Assembly (NCBI GenBank): GCA_017551665.1
Contig: JAFZLB010000052.1
Location: 18,044-82,043, forward strand
DNA from: Lachnospiraceae bacterium
GTDB lineage: Bacteria; Bacillota; Clostridia; Lachnospirales; Lachnospiraceae
DNA length: 64,000 nt
Reading direction: 5' to 3'
The notes beneath the pieces are model-generated. The model worked only from the letters and a program-made list of their open reading frames with translations, did not search any database and had not been told where the DNA came from. The position numbers were made by a program, and so were the translations under genes. Below are positions 16,580 through 25,338 of this stretch, piece by piece. Within the stretch, counting starts at the first letter, position 1; the number at the start of each line of letters is the position of its first letter.

Positions 16580-17695
16580 ATGAAAACCGTCAGATATGGA
16601 ATCATTGGTGTGGGCTACTTTGGCGCGGAGCTGGGAAGAATTTTGAATGAACAGGAAGGCGCCGAGGTCATTGCCGTTTTGGATCCGGAAAATGGAGAAA
16701 AGATTGCGGAGGAATTTGGCTGCGACGCGGAAACGGATATGGAAGTCCTTTGTGCCAGAGAAGATATTGACGCCGTCATTGTAGCGACGCCGAACTATTT
16801 GCACAAAGAGCCTGTGCTGTGCGCCGCAAAAAACAGGAAGCACATCTTCTGCGAAAAGCCGATTGCGTTGAACTATGCGGATTGCGATGAGATGGTCAAG
16901 GCGGCGGAAGCGCAAAATGTCACCTTTATGGCGGGGCATGTTATGAACTTTTTCCGTAGCGTGCGCCATGCGAAAAAAATGATTTCGGAAGGAAAGATCG
17001 GACGCGTGCTCTATGCGCATTCTGCAAGAAACGGATGGGAGGAGCCACAGCCGGAAATCAGCTGGAAGAAAATTCGTGAAAAATCAGGCGGTCATCTTTA
17101 TCACCACATCCATGAGCTGGATTGTATTCAGTTTATCATGGGTCACGCGACGGCGGTCACGATGACGGGCGGGAATGTTGCGCATACCGGTCCGCAGTTC
17201 GGGGATGAAGATGATATGTTGTTTTTGTCTCTGGAATTCGGGAATAATACCTACGCGATTTGCGAGTACGGTTCCGCCTTTCACTGGCCGGAGCATTATG
17301 TACTGATTCAAGGTACCGAAGGTGCGATTCGGATTGATATGTGCAATGTTGGCATGACCGTAAAATGTGCGGACGGAACAGAGGAGCGTTACACCGTACA
17401 TGAAACACAGAAAGTGGATGATGACCGCCTGCGGATTTATCACAGCACGGAAATGGATGGCGCAATTCAATACGGACATCCCGGAAAAAAACCGCCGATG
17501 TGGCTGCATGAGATTATGAGAAAAGAAATGATCTGTTTTAACAGCATCATGCACGGCGCACCGGTGCCGGAGGAGTTTCGTCCGCTGATGACGGGAGAAG
17601 CCGCCCGCGCCGCCATCGCAACGGCGGATGCCGCGACGATTTCACTAAAAGAAAATCGCAAAGTGTTTGTGCATGAGGTGACGGACAGAGCCTGA
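16580..17695 (+). CDS. nanOx: NanOx/YjhC-like 2,7-anhydro-Neu5Ac oxidoreductase
   Basis: The 371-residue protein belongs to the Gfo/Idh/MocA family: Rossmann motif GVGYFGAE at 10-17, ATPNYLHKEP at 69-78, CEKPIAL with the family Lys at 91-97, and GGHLYHHIHELD at 170-181. From memory of the family, the stretches GVGYFGAEL, PNYLHKEP, HLYHHIHELDC, WPEHYV and EMDGAI.YGHPGKK are closely shared with E. coli YjhC and the Ruminococcus gnavus enzyme that converts 2,7-anhydro-Neu5Ac to Neu5Ac with NAD. It follows two sugar permeases and precedes a YhcH-family gene, which supports this call. The ATG follows AAAGAAAGGA. The identification is strong but rests on recall, not on an alignment. Confidence 0.85.
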   Translation: MKTVRYGIIGVGYFGAELGRILNEQEGAEVIAVLDPENGEKIAEEFGCDAETDMEVLCAREDIDAVIVATPNYLHKEPVLCAAKNRKHIFCEKPIALNYADCDEMVKAAEAQNVTFMAGHVMNFFRSVRHAKKMISEGKIGRVLYAHSARNGWEEPQPEISWKKIREKSGGHLYHHIHELDCIQFIMGHATAVTMTGGNVAHTGPQFGDEDDMLFLSLEFGNNTYAICEYGSAFHWPEHYVLIQGTEGAIRIDMCNVGMTVKCADGTEERYTVHETQKVDDDRLRIYHSTEMDGAIQYGHPGKKPPMWLHEIMRKEMICFNSIMHGAPVPEEFRPLMTGEAARAAIATADAATISLKENRKVFVHEVTDRA

Positions 17696-17733
17696 TTTCA
17701 GCGCATCTTTTCCACCGCGACCCGCATGCTTTC

Positions 17734-17756
17734 CTCCGTCAGAGTGGTTGGGACTT
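17734..17756. repeat. Dispersed 23-bp repeat, copy B
   Basis: It is the second copy of the sequence at 10489-10511, with one mismatch. It overlaps the 3' end of yhcH and supplies its last codons and stop (KSQPL then TGA on the minus strand). Confidence 0.6.
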
Positions 17757-18197
17757 GATCCTGATTTTATACACAGCCTTTGTCACCGTTTCGGGGGCGT
17801 CTGTCATCATTTTCAACTTGTGCGCCTCGCCGGGGAAAACGATCAGGAAGGAATCCGGCGCAAGTGTGAGAGGTACTTCGCAGATGCCGTCCATTTTCCA
17901 GAAATCCTGTTCCGGATGAGCCTCAATTTCTTTCAGCACGGAGCGTTCCGATACCGCCACGCGTTCACGTCCTTTACGCATGATATGGATGTCCGCATAG
18001 TCACGGTGCATTTCAAAAAACGCTTCCTCCTCCGGCACCGTGCTGTACGAAAAGAGATTGACATAGACATCCTCGCCACTGATGTCAACATGCCCCGAAA
18101 CATCGGACAGATGTGTCTCAATATGCCGGAGCGCCAAATCCAGATTGTCATCAAGACGAAGATAACGGGAAACATTGCTCAGTTTGTCGTAAATCAT
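17739..18197 (-). CDS. nanQ: YhcH/NanQ-family sialic acid anomerase
   Basis: The 152-residue cupin-like protein matches the YhcH/YjgK/YiaL family: DYADIHIMRKGRE, a segment with VPLTLAPDSFLIVFPGEAHKL carrying the metal-site His, and the terminal TKAVYKIRIK. Members in nan operons act as N-acetylneuraminate anomerases that speed conversion of the alpha form to the beta form. The gene is convergent with the NanOx-like gene, with 43 bases between them. Its last five codons come from a dispersed repeat also found at 10489. Family assignment is firm; the exact substrate rests on the locus. Confidence 0.85.
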   Translation of the reverse strand: MIYDKLSNVSRYLRLDDNLDLALRHIETHLSDVSGHVDISGEDVYVNLFSYSTVPEEEAFFEMHRDYADIHIMRKGRERVAVSERSVLKEIEAHPEQDFWKMDGICEVPLTLAPDSFLIVFPGEAHKLKMMTDAPETVTKAVYKIRIKSQPL

Positions 18198-18235
18198 GGT
18201 ATCCTCCTCAATCGTAAAAAAGCGTTTCAGTCTTC

Positions 18236-20722
18236 TTAGCCCGCCTTTTCCGCCGCGGCCCGCAGGCCTTCCCAGTCCGAATTCTGCGCAAGGCGGCGGA
18301 GGTTGTCGAGGCGCTCCCTGTCTTCCGCGGGGACGCGGTAGCCGCCGGCCTGCTCCAGCACACGCCGGATGCCGTCCTGGTCATAAGCGGCGGCAAGCTC
18401 CCGCACGGCCTCATACAGTTCGGCAAGTTCTTCCGCTTTCATTTCGGGAAGCTCCGGTTGCCGATCCTCCGGCGGTGCTTCCAGGAAGGGCTTCAGATCT
18501 TCCCGCAGCTGCCGGTACATTTGCAGCAGCCGGGGGGTCGATTCGCGTTCAAAGCGAAGCGCGTCCGCATATTTTTCGGAGCCTTCTTCCGCTTCCGTCA
18601 GCAGATTTCCGTTCGCTTCCAGCTCCTTTGCGAGCGCCGAGAGTTCCGCCGCACCGATGAGCAAGGCGCTGGATTTCAGGGCATGCACCTTGATGGTGTA
18701 GTTTTTGTAATCCCCTTCCTCCGCCAGACGCGAGATCTCATCCGCGTTGGATTCCGTCAGTTCATAGAACTTGCCGAGTGCCCGTTTCAGGATTTTGTCA
18801 TCGGGCAGGTGGGTGTTTGCCTCCGCGTAATCCAGCGCGTCCACCGAGGCATACATCTTTGCCAGCGCCGTGTCGCCTTCTTCCGCCTGCGGCGTTTCCG
18901 CTATTTGCACGCTTGCCCCGTCGCCCGGCAGGGACAGCACCTTTTCCGCGGGAAGATAGCGGATGAGCGCGGCCTCCAGCGCAGCAATTTCCACCGGCTT
19001 GGACAGATAATCGTGGAAGCCTTCCGACAGATAACGTTCCTTCGCGCCGTGTACCGCGTCTGCCGTCAGACAGATGATGACGGTGTCCGTATTCAGACCG
19101 TCCTTCTGCTCGCGGATGGCGCGCATGGTCTGCGTCCCGTCCATTTCCGGCATCCGGTAATCCATCAGAATCAGGTCATAGCGGGTGTTTCTCGTCATGG
19201 TCAGTGCCTGCTGTCCGCCCGAAGCCGTATCCAGCCGCAGCTGCGTCTGCTGCAACAGACCCTGTATGACGAGCAGATTCATTTCCGTATCATCGACCGC
19301 AAGAACCCTCGCTTCCGGCGCACGGAAGGGTGCGTGATAAGTCGCGCGGTCATCGAGGCTGCGTTCGAATTTGGTCTTAAAGTCCCCGATCGGCTCATCG
19401 GAGAGGATGGTCTGGGGGAGAATGAGCGTGAAGGCGGAGCCCTTTCCGTACGCGCTTTCCACCCGCACTTCGCCGTGCATCATCTGCACCAGATGCTTTG
19501 TGATGGCAAGCCCGAGGCCTGTTCCCTCAATCGTGCTGTTTTTCTGCAGATCAAAACGCTCGAAGCGGGCAAAGAGCTTGCCGATGTCCTCCTCGCGGAT
19601 GCCGATGCCCGTGTCGGTCACGGTGATGATCAGGCGCAGCGTCCGCTCCGCCCGTTCCCCGCGTACCGAAAGGGTGATGCTGCCGGTGTCCGTGTATTTG
19701 ACGGCGTTGTTCAGGATGTTGGTGATGACCTGGCGCACGCGGATCTCGTCGCCCAAAAGGCGGTCCGGCAACGTTTCGTCCACATCCGTCACAAAGCCCA
19801 GATCCTTTTTGCCGGCCTTGAAGTGAATCATGTTGCTGACGTCATTCAAAACGGAACTCAAAAGATATTCCGCTTCGATGATATCCATCCGCCGTTCCTC
19901 AATCTTGGAAAAGTCCAGAATATCGTTGATGATCGCCAGCAGATTGTGGCCCGCGCTTTCCACGTTGACGGCGTAGTTTTTGATCATTTGAAACTTCTTT
20001 TTCAGCACCTCCGGATCGGAAAGATCCTCCAGCTCCGCCGCGGTGCTTTCCCGCAGGATCAGCTCGTTCATGCCGAGCACGGCGTTGATCGGTGTGCGGA
20101 TCTCATGGCTGGTATTCGCGAGGAAATCCGACTTTGCCGCATTGGCGCGCCGGGCTTCCTCAATGGCGTCGTCCTGCCGGATTTTTGCCCGCACGGCGAT
20201 GTACTGCGCGATGATACAGATAATGATTTCCAAAAGATAGAGCAGCGGCAGACGCCGGTAATACTCCTCCGGAAAGCGGTATCCCGACAGGTGCAGCGGC
20301 GTGGTCATGTAGATGGTCATGCCAATGAAAATGACGGTACAAAAGCCCGTGGCCAGTACCATGTTGTAGGAAAAAAAGCAGGCGGGGCCCGCGATGAAAA
20401 TCAGAAAGATGCTGGTACCGCCGGTGCCGCCCGTGTACAGGAAATAGGCGAAGACAAACCAGTAAACACAGGCCTCGATGAAGATGCCGAAATACAAGAG
20501 CCCGCCCTTCGTCCGGTTCGTGCGCTTGCAGTAATAATAAATGCCGGTGCCGAGCGCCGTCATCAGACCGCAGACCAGCGCCACCCATCCGACCCTTGGC
20601 GTGTCATGCATAAAATTGTCAATGGAGAGATAAAAGCTGAACAGCATCATGCAAAGCGATGTCGCGATAATCCGCGGCAGACTGATCTCCATATACCGTT
20701 CATCAATCCGGAATCGCTTCAT
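18236..20722 (-). CDS. Hybrid sensor kinase with receiver and Hpt domains
   Basis: The 828-residue protein has five or six N-terminal transmembrane helices (to about residue 180) and a dimerisation domain with [13 protein letters not shown] (phospho-acceptor His206). An ATPase domain follows with GTGLGLAIT, then a receiver with VLAVDDTEMN and phospho-acceptor Asp521 in LILMDYRMP, and an Hpt-like domain with VHALKSSALLIGA (His680). All relay residues look intact, so His-Asp-His transfer can occur within one chain, with a separate response regulator as the output. The membrane part has no recognisable ligand domain. A close relative with only one transmembrane helix is encoded at 45805. Confidence 0.92.
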   Translation of the reverse strand: MKRFRIDERYMEISLPRIIATSLCMMLFSFYLSIDNFMHDTPRVGWVALVCGLMTALGTGIYYYCKRTNRTKGGLLYFGIFIEACVYWFVFAYFLYTGGTGGTSIFLIFIAGPACFFSYNMVLATGFCTVIFIGMTIYMTTPLHLSGYRFPEEYYRRLPLLYLLEIIICIIAQYIAVRAKIRQDDAIEEARRANAAKSDFLANTSHEIRTPINAVLGMNELILRESTAAELEDLSDPEVLKKKFQMIKNYAVNVESAGHNLLAIINDILDFSKIEERRMDIIEAEYLLSSVLNDVSNMIHFKAGKKDLGFVTDVDETLPDRLLGDEIRVRQVITNILNNAVKYTDTGSITLSVRGERAERTLRLIITVTDTGIGIREEDIGKLFARFERFDLQKNSTIEGTGLGLAITKHLVQMMHGEVRVESAYGKGSAFTLILPQTILSDEPIGDFKTKFERSLDDRATYHAPFRAPEARVLAVDDTEMNLLVIQGLLQQTQLRLDTASGGQQALTMTRNTRYDLILMDYRMPEMDGTQTMRAIREQKDGLNTDTVIICLTADAVHGAKERYLSEGFHDYLSKPVEIAALEAALIRYLPAEKVLSLPGDGASVQIAETPQAEEGDTALAKMYASVDALDYAEANTHLPDDKILKRALGKFYELTESNADEISRLAEEGDYKNYTIKVHALKSSALLIGAAELSALAKELEANGNLLTEAEEGSEKYADALRFERESTPRLLQMYRQLREDLKPFLEAPPEDRQPELPEMKAEELAELYEAVRELAAAYDQDGIRRVLEQAGGYRVPAEDRERLDNLRRLAQNSDWEGLRAAAEKAG

Positions 20723-20773
20723 GCCCTGTGTCCGTAAAGAAAATGCGCAACAACAACGCCCTGTGGGAACACC

Positions 20774-21673
20774 TTATTTTACCACACTCCCCTCCTGTTC
20801 CGCCATCCCCGAAGGCGCCGGTTTTCGCAGCATGGAAACGATGGCGACCAGCATCACGGCAATCAGAAGGACGTTCAGAACCGTTGCGTTGACGGTGATG
20901 GCAAAGAGGATTCCCAGCACCGCGCCGCATACGCCGAAGAGCACCGCGGCGCAGCAGAGCTTTTGGTGATAGCGCCGGCTTTTGATCACAGAGACCGCGC
21001 CGCTCATCGGGCCGATGCTGCCCATGACCAGGATGAGCGTGAGTGTGCCAAGCGGAGACATGCCGAGAATCAGAAAGAAGGCCGTGCCCGCGGGCTTCAT
21101 CGGCACGCCGATCATGTTGACGACGCCCCAGAAGACAGAAAACACAAGCGCCGCGGCAAGCTGCGGCGGCGTCAGGCCGGTTGCCGTGCCCGCCCCGCCT
21201 TCGGAGACGATGATTTTCACGATGAGCGCGATCATGGAACCGATCAGCGCGATGCCCATCACACGGCGGATTTTTGCCCCGTCCATCCGCCCGACCAGCC
21301 GCGTGCCGAGGACGGCGCCCGCAGCGATGGAGACGCAGCAGACCAGAAGCGTGCGCAGCTCCACCGGGTTTTCCACCCGCAGCAGCGAAAAGGCCATGAC
21401 GGAGCTCGGCACCAGCCCCGCCGCCACCAGCGTTCCCGGCAGCTTCTTATCCTCCGCAAGCCGCAGCTTCTGGTAAAGAATGGTGTTCAGCAGATAGTCG
21501 GAGATGCCGAGCGTGGCCAGCACAAACACCACAAACTCCGCCGCCCCGAGGACGGCGAAACTTCCGTTCTCCGCCCGCACGCTTTCGCGCTCGCGAAAGG
21601 CCCGCAGCAGAAGAAAGGCGCCAAGCAATATGCCGCACACAAGTACGGCGGTTCCGATCCCTTTTTGTATCAT
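20774..21673 (-). CDS. TauE/SafE-family membrane transporter
   Basis: The 299-residue protein has about eight hydrophobic segments and the repeated pattern of the TSUP family, with conserved loops GISDYLLNTILYQ and AAGAVLGTRLVGRMDGAKIRRVMG in the first half and MKPAGTAFF and GSIGPMSGAVSV in the second. TSUP proteins export or import sulfite, sulfonates or other small anions; the substrate cannot be told. It is upstream of and on the same strand as the hybrid kinase, with 51 bases between them. Confidence 0.82.
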   Translation of the reverse strand: MIQKGIGTAVLVCGILLGAFLLLRAFRERESVRAENGSFAVLGAAEFVVFVLATLGISDYLLNTILYQKLRLAEDKKLPGTLVAAGLVPSSVMAFSLLRVENPVELRTLLVCCVSIAAGAVLGTRLVGRMDGAKIRRVMGIALIGSMIALIVKIIVSEGGAGTATGLTPPQLAAALVFSVFWGVVNMIGVPMKPAGTAFFLILGMSPLGTLTLILVMGSIGPMSGAVSVIKSRRYHQKLCCAAVLFGVCGAVLGILFAITVNATVLNVLLIAVMLVAIVSMLRKPAPSGMAEQEGSVVK

Positions 21674-21733
21674 GTTTTAGGTATAGCGCGGATGCAGCGG
21701 AATGTCAAATCCTGCGGATCCGACAGTTGCGAA

Positions 21734-21759
21734 ATATCATTTTTGCGATATAATGATAT
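21734..21759 (+). promoter_or_regulatory. Inverted repeat upstream of the 21788 gene
   Basis: ATATCATT (21734-21741) and AATGATAT (21752-21759) are perfect arms 10 bases apart, in an AT-rich stretch about 30 bases before the proposed start codon. The position and symmetry fit an operator for an autoregulated antitoxin-like gene. Confidence 0.5.
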
Positions 21760-21787
21760 CGAAGTAAACGGCAGGGGAGATTTGGCA

Positions 21788-22171
21788 TTGGTGAGCAGTG
21801 AATGTAGGGAAAAGCGATCGAAAATGCGTGAACGTGTTTTGCAGGCAGAACAGGAGCGTCTGGACGGCGTCGAAGGTATCACTATAGTGGAAGCGAGAAA
21901 AAGTATACAAGAGAAGATCACATACTCCGAGGAACGCAGATATAAAGACTACCGTTTTTTTATGGATCATTGCACGTCGTTTTATAAGGAGTATGGCAAG
22001 GGCTACATAGCAATCAGGGACAGACGGGTCTTGGGTCATTTCAGATCAATCATAAGTGCCTACAAGGCGCTCACAAAACAGTATCCGGCAGGAACATACC
22101 TGATACAGGAATGTATCGAAGACAAAGACTCCTATCATGAGAGTATTCAGAGTGTCTTTTTGTTTGAATAA
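21788..22171 (+). CDS. Small protein with antitoxin-like head and DUF5678-like tail
   Basis: The N-terminal part, RVLQAEQERLDGVEGITIVEARK, resembles the short helix-turn segment of addiction-module antitoxins. The C-terminal part, with EYGKGYIAIRDRRVLGHF and AGTYLIQECIE, resembles the DUF5678 fold, in which a YVAI...G pattern and a final strand recur. No function is known. AGGGGAG at 21773-21779 supports the TTG start at 21788 (127 residues); the first ATG is at 21824 (115 residues). The reading frame stays open far upstream, antisense to the TauE gene, but that part has no coding support. It is AT-rich compared with its neighbours and probably acquired. Confidence 0.65.
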   Translation: MVSSECREKRSKMRERVLQAEQERLDGVEGITIVEARKSIQEKITYSEERRYKDYRFFMDHCTSFYKEYGKGYIAIRDRRVLGHFRSIISAYKALTKQYPAGTYLIQECIEDKDSYHESIQSVFLFE

Positions 22172-22206
22172 CATGCGTTTATGAAGAAGTCCGGAGCGTT
22201 TACCAT

Positions 22207-22239
22207 TCGCGAAAACGGAATAAAAACGTGATTTCGCGA
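22207..22239. terminator. Imperfect hairpin between small gene and YesM-like kinase
   Basis: TCGCGAAAACG (22207-22217) pairs with CGTGATTTCGCGA (22227-22239) with a small bulge. It lies between two convergent genes, so it may end transcription from either side, but no long T-run follows. Confidence 0.4.
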
Positions 22240-22300
22240 GGAGACTTTTCCATCACAAATCCCAAAAAGAAAACCACCTTCAGTTTTCGCCTGCCCTCAA

Positions 22301-24103
22301 TCACTGAGATTGACTTTGAGAGGGAGTCTGATGTAAGGGAATCCGGACAGAAACGGTAGTTCCCTTGTTCTTTTCGCTTTCGCAGGAGAGACCGTAAGGC
22401 GCGCCGTAGGACAGGCGCAGCCGCGCGTGGATGTTGCGGATGCCGTAGCCGCCCGCTGTCGTGGTCACCTCTTCCGTTTCTCCGAAATATTGCGCTACTT
22501 CCTCCGATGTCATCCCGACGCCGTCGTCTGTAACCTGCAGGACCGCGTCGTTCCCCTCCCGAAAGGCGCGCACCGTGATGGTTCCGTTGGAGGATTCTTT
22601 TTCAAAGATGCCGTGGATCATCGCGTTTTCGATCAGCGGCTGCAGTACAATCTTGATGATGCTTACGTCCTCAATTTCTTCCTCAATTTCCCAGTACACC
22701 GTAATCTGATCCGCGAAGCGAAACTTTTGGATGCCGACATAGGCTCTTGCGTGCGCGATTTCACTTCTGATCGGAATGCGGTCGGAGCCCTTGCTCAGGG
22801 AGATGCGATAAAACGTCGCGAGCGCGCCGACAAGCTCCCGAATCTCCGGCGAATCCTTTTCAAAGGCAAAGGAGTTGATGGTGTCAAGCGTGTTGTAGAG
22901 AAAGTGCGGATTGATCTGCGCCTGCAGGGCTTTGAGTTCAAGATTCTTGATTTCCATGCCCTGTCGCACCTGCGCGTCCATCAGCTCCCGAAGATGCGCT
23001 ACCATGTTATTGAAATGATCTATGAGCTGACCGACCTCATCCTTTCCCGGCGAAAGCGGTGCCACATCCATGCGGCCGGATTCCACTTCCTGCATCCGCT
23101 CCGACAGCAGACGGATGCGTCTGGTCAGAAGCGCACTGATGAGTACCGCCGCGGCCAGTGCCAGCACAACCAAAAAGACGGCAACCAGCAGCAGGTTGTT
23201 GCGAAGCTTTGCGCCGGGAGCGGCAATTTCCCGGTGGGGGATGACGGTGACGAGATGCCAGCCGGTATCCGGCAGCGTGGTGCAATACGAATAGCAGGCC
23301 TCGCCGCCGGCAAAAACACTTTGCCATTCCTCTCCCGCATTGTTTGTGATCTGCTCCAGTTCTTTCCCGGATAAAGGCAGTGCGTCCGGCCTGCCGTAAG
23401 ACAGCAGGATGTCTTCCCCGTCCAAAAGAAGCACGACACCCTGTTCCGTTACGGAAGAGCCGTGCAGCGCGTTCATCATTTCCTCTCCGGACAAATCCAC
23501 ACGCAGCACGGCGAGCGGACTGCCGGGCGAGCGCGGATTGTACAGCATCCGCATGCAGGAAAAAGAAGCGTCCTTCCTGTCCGCAAAGTCTTTTGGTGAA
23601 AACCACTGATGGCTGTGCTCCTCGTTGAACAGCGCAAATTTCGGAAGAGAGCTGATTTCGGACAAAGACCGCAGAATCTGTCCGTCAGCGGAAGAAAGCC
23701 CGGGTGCGTCGATATAAAGGCAGATGCTGCTGACACCTCCCAGAAGCTTCAGGTTTTCAAATTCCGCAGAAAGCGCCCGGTAATCCTCCAGTTGCTGGAG
23801 ATAAGTATAATCCGGTGCGTCGGGTTCGGCGCTCCGGTAGACGATATCCTCGTAAATCAGGAGAGAGACCACATCGGTTGCGCGGTTGGTTTTTGTGTTA
23901 ATTGCGGTAATCGTATCATAAAAGGCCTTATAAGCAGCCGAGAGCGTCTGTTCCCGCATGGTGTCCCTTGTGTGCGACACCGCGTAAAAGGCAAAAAAGC
24001 CAAAGGGCAGAAGAAGCAATGCGGAAAACAGCACAATCATCTTTGTGCGAAGACCGGTGTCCCGGATCAGACCCTGCAGCGTTTTTGTCATGCGCTTACG
24101 CAT
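22301..24103 (-). CDS. YesM-type sensor histidine kinase
   Basis: The 600-residue membrane kinase has a transmembrane helix near the N-terminus, an extracellular sensing region (about 40-280), a second transmembrane helix and a HAMP domain ending GQLIDHFNNMV. A His_kinase domain follows with QINPHFLYNTLDTIN (phospho-acceptor His400), then an ATPase domain with IIKIVLQPLIENAMIHG and GYGIRNIHARL. This architecture is typical of LytS/YesM kinases that sense extracellular glycans. The start at 24103 follows GGGAG; it overlaps the response regulator gene upstream by 8 bases. The pair probably controls the ABC transporter and DUF4091 genes divergently encoded from 25339. Confidence 0.92.
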   Translation of the reverse strand: MRKRMTKTLQGLIRDTGLRTKMIVLFSALLLLPFGFFAFYAVSHTRDTMREQTLSAAYKAFYDTITAINTKTNRATDVVSLLIYEDIVYRSAEPDAPDYTYLQQLEDYRALSAEFENLKLLGGVSSICLYIDAPGLSSADGQILRSLSEISSLPKFALFNEEHSHQWFSPKDFADRKDASFSCMRMLYNPRSPGSPLAVLRVDLSGEEMMNALHGSSVTEQGVVLLLDGEDILLSYGRPDALPLSGKELEQITNNAGEEWQSVFAGGEACYSYCTTLPDTGWHLVTVIPHREIAAPGAKLRNNLLLVAVFLVVLALAAAVLISALLTRRIRLLSERMQEVESGRMDVAPLSPGKDEVGQLIDHFNNMVAHLRELMDAQVRQGMEIKNLELKALQAQINPHFLYNTLDTINSFAFEKDSPEIRELVGALATFYRISLSKGSDRIPIRSEIAHARAYVGIQKFRFADQITVYWEIEEEIEDVSIIKIVLQPLIENAMIHGIFEKESSNGTITVRAFREGNDAVLQVTDDGVGMTSEEVAQYFGETEEVTTTAGGYGIRNIHARLRLSYGAPYGLSCESEKNKGTTVSVRIPLHQTPSQSQSQ

Positions 24104-25190
24104 GCCGGTACTCCCGGAATTGCCTGGGGGTAACGCCGACCTCCCGTGTGAAGATCCGCGCAAAGTATTTGCCGTCGCGGTATCCGACCGCCTCTCCCAC
24201 CTGATAGAGTCTGAGGGATGTCTCCAGCAGGAGTTTTTTCGCTTCCTCTATACGGAGCTGCGTCAGGTGCGTATTGATGGTGTGACCGGTTTTTTGCCGG
24301 TAGACGGTACTTAAATAAGTATGGTTGAAATTCAGATGTGACGCAATGTCCTGAATGGCGAGATCCGGATTGCGAAAATGCTCCAAAAGGTAAGACTGCA
24401 CCTTGCCCACAGGGTCATCCGTCATCCCGGAGATTTCTTCAAAAAATGCTTCCGTCAGGCTGAGCACACTGCTTTCCATAACGGAAAACTGACGGATGCC
24501 GGAAACCTGATGAACGAGACGCGCACCGTCCGCGGCAGTTTGCGAAGCGCCGTTCAGCTCCGCGCTTTGTTCGACCAACAGCGCAATCCTTCCGAAAATT
24601 CCGCGGAGATAATCCGGCTCCGTTCCTTCGCACTGCCGCATTTTGGCGCACAGCGTTTGCAGCAGCAAAAGGGCTTTTGTGCGGTCTTTTTGTTTCAGCG
24701 CGTCGGAAAAGTCAGAAAGTGCCTGTTTGGAAAGTGTATAAACCTGATCGTTCAGGGTCGTGTCATCATAGCGGTTCCGGAAAAAATACACCGTTTCCTT
24801 TTTGTCGCTGTGTTCCTGCCTGCACTTTTCGACGACTTTTCGCAGCAACGCGGAGATTTCCTCCGGGTTGAGCGGCTTTTCGATATAGCCGTCCACCTGC
24901 AAATGGATGGCGTCCTTCAAATATTCCTTGTCCGTGTAGCCGCTCAGGAAAATCAGATGGGAGGGCCATTCGTTTTCACGCAGGAGCTTTGCAAAAGCAA
25001 TGCCGTCCATGTGAGGCATTTTGATGTCACTGAGAATGATATCCGGACGGTGCAGCTTGACAAGCGCAAACGCCTCGGCGCCGTCTGCGGCCTCATAGAG
25101 CGTGTCGATCCCCAATTCCTGCCAGGGAATGATCTTTTTCAGCGTATTGCGTGCGAGTTTTTCGTCATCGACGATCAGTATGGAAATCAT
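24096..25190 (-). CDS. YesN-type response regulator, receiver plus AraC DNA-binding domain
   Basis: The N-terminal receiver starts SILIVDDEKLAR and carries the phospho-acceptor Asp in IILSDIKMPHMDG with the conserved Lys in IEKPLNPEE. The C-terminus is an AraC-type double helix-turn-helix: LAIQDIASHLNFNHTYLSTVYRQ and VGEAVGYRDGKYFARIF, ending GVTPRQFREYR. The start at 25190 gives a clean receiver; a start 30 bases upstream is possible. It is the partner of the overlapping YesM-like kinase. It is divergent from the LplB-type permease gene, its likely target. Confidence 0.92.
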   Translation of the reverse strand: MISILIVDDEKLARNTLKKIIPWQELGIDTLYEAADGAEAFALVKLHRPDIILSDIKMPHMDGIAFAKLLRENEWPSHLIFLSGYTDKEYLKDAIHLQVDGYIEKPLNPEEISALLRKVVEKCRQEHSDKKETVYFFRNRYDDTTLNDQVYTLSKQALSDFSDALKQKDRTKALLLLQTLCAKMRQCEGTEPDYLRGIFGRIALLVEQSAELNGASQTAADGARLVHQVSGIRQFSVMESSVLSLTEAFFEEISGMTDDPVGKVQSYLLEHFRNPDLAIQDIASHLNFNHTYLSTVYRQKTGHTINTHLTQLRIEEAKKLLLETSLRLYQVGEAVGYRDGKYFARIFTREVGVTPRQFREYRHA

Positions 25191-25289
25191 AAGCCTTCCG
25201 GGTACGCACCCCGTATCCAAAGCGGCAGCGTTACCATTTCATTTTATGAACATTCCCGAAATTTGTCCACCTTTCCAAGGATTCTTCCG

Positions 25290-25319
25290 TTGAGGGGCAT
25301 TCTTTTTCTTTGTTATCAT
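25290..25319 (+). promoter_or_regulatory. Possible promoter of the 25339 ABC transporter operon
   Basis: TTGAGG (25290-25295) and TATCAT (25314-25319) are 18 bases apart, 20 bases before the permease ATG, in the divergent region shared with the YesN-type regulator. The match to consensus is moderate. Confidence 0.4.
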
Positions 25320-25338
25320 GGCAATCAGAGGAGGTGTC

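Noticed and set aside
18458-20737. Long open frame on the plus strand (759 codons) opposite the hybrid kinase
   Set aside because: It is exactly antisense to a gene with complete kinase motifs. Its translation is rich in Arg, His and Gln without domains, as expected from GC-rich third-position bias.
20963-21787. 5' extension of the frame that ends at 22171
   Set aside because: This part is antisense to the TauE/SafE gene and has low-complexity His/Arg composition; a ribosome site supports a start near 21788.
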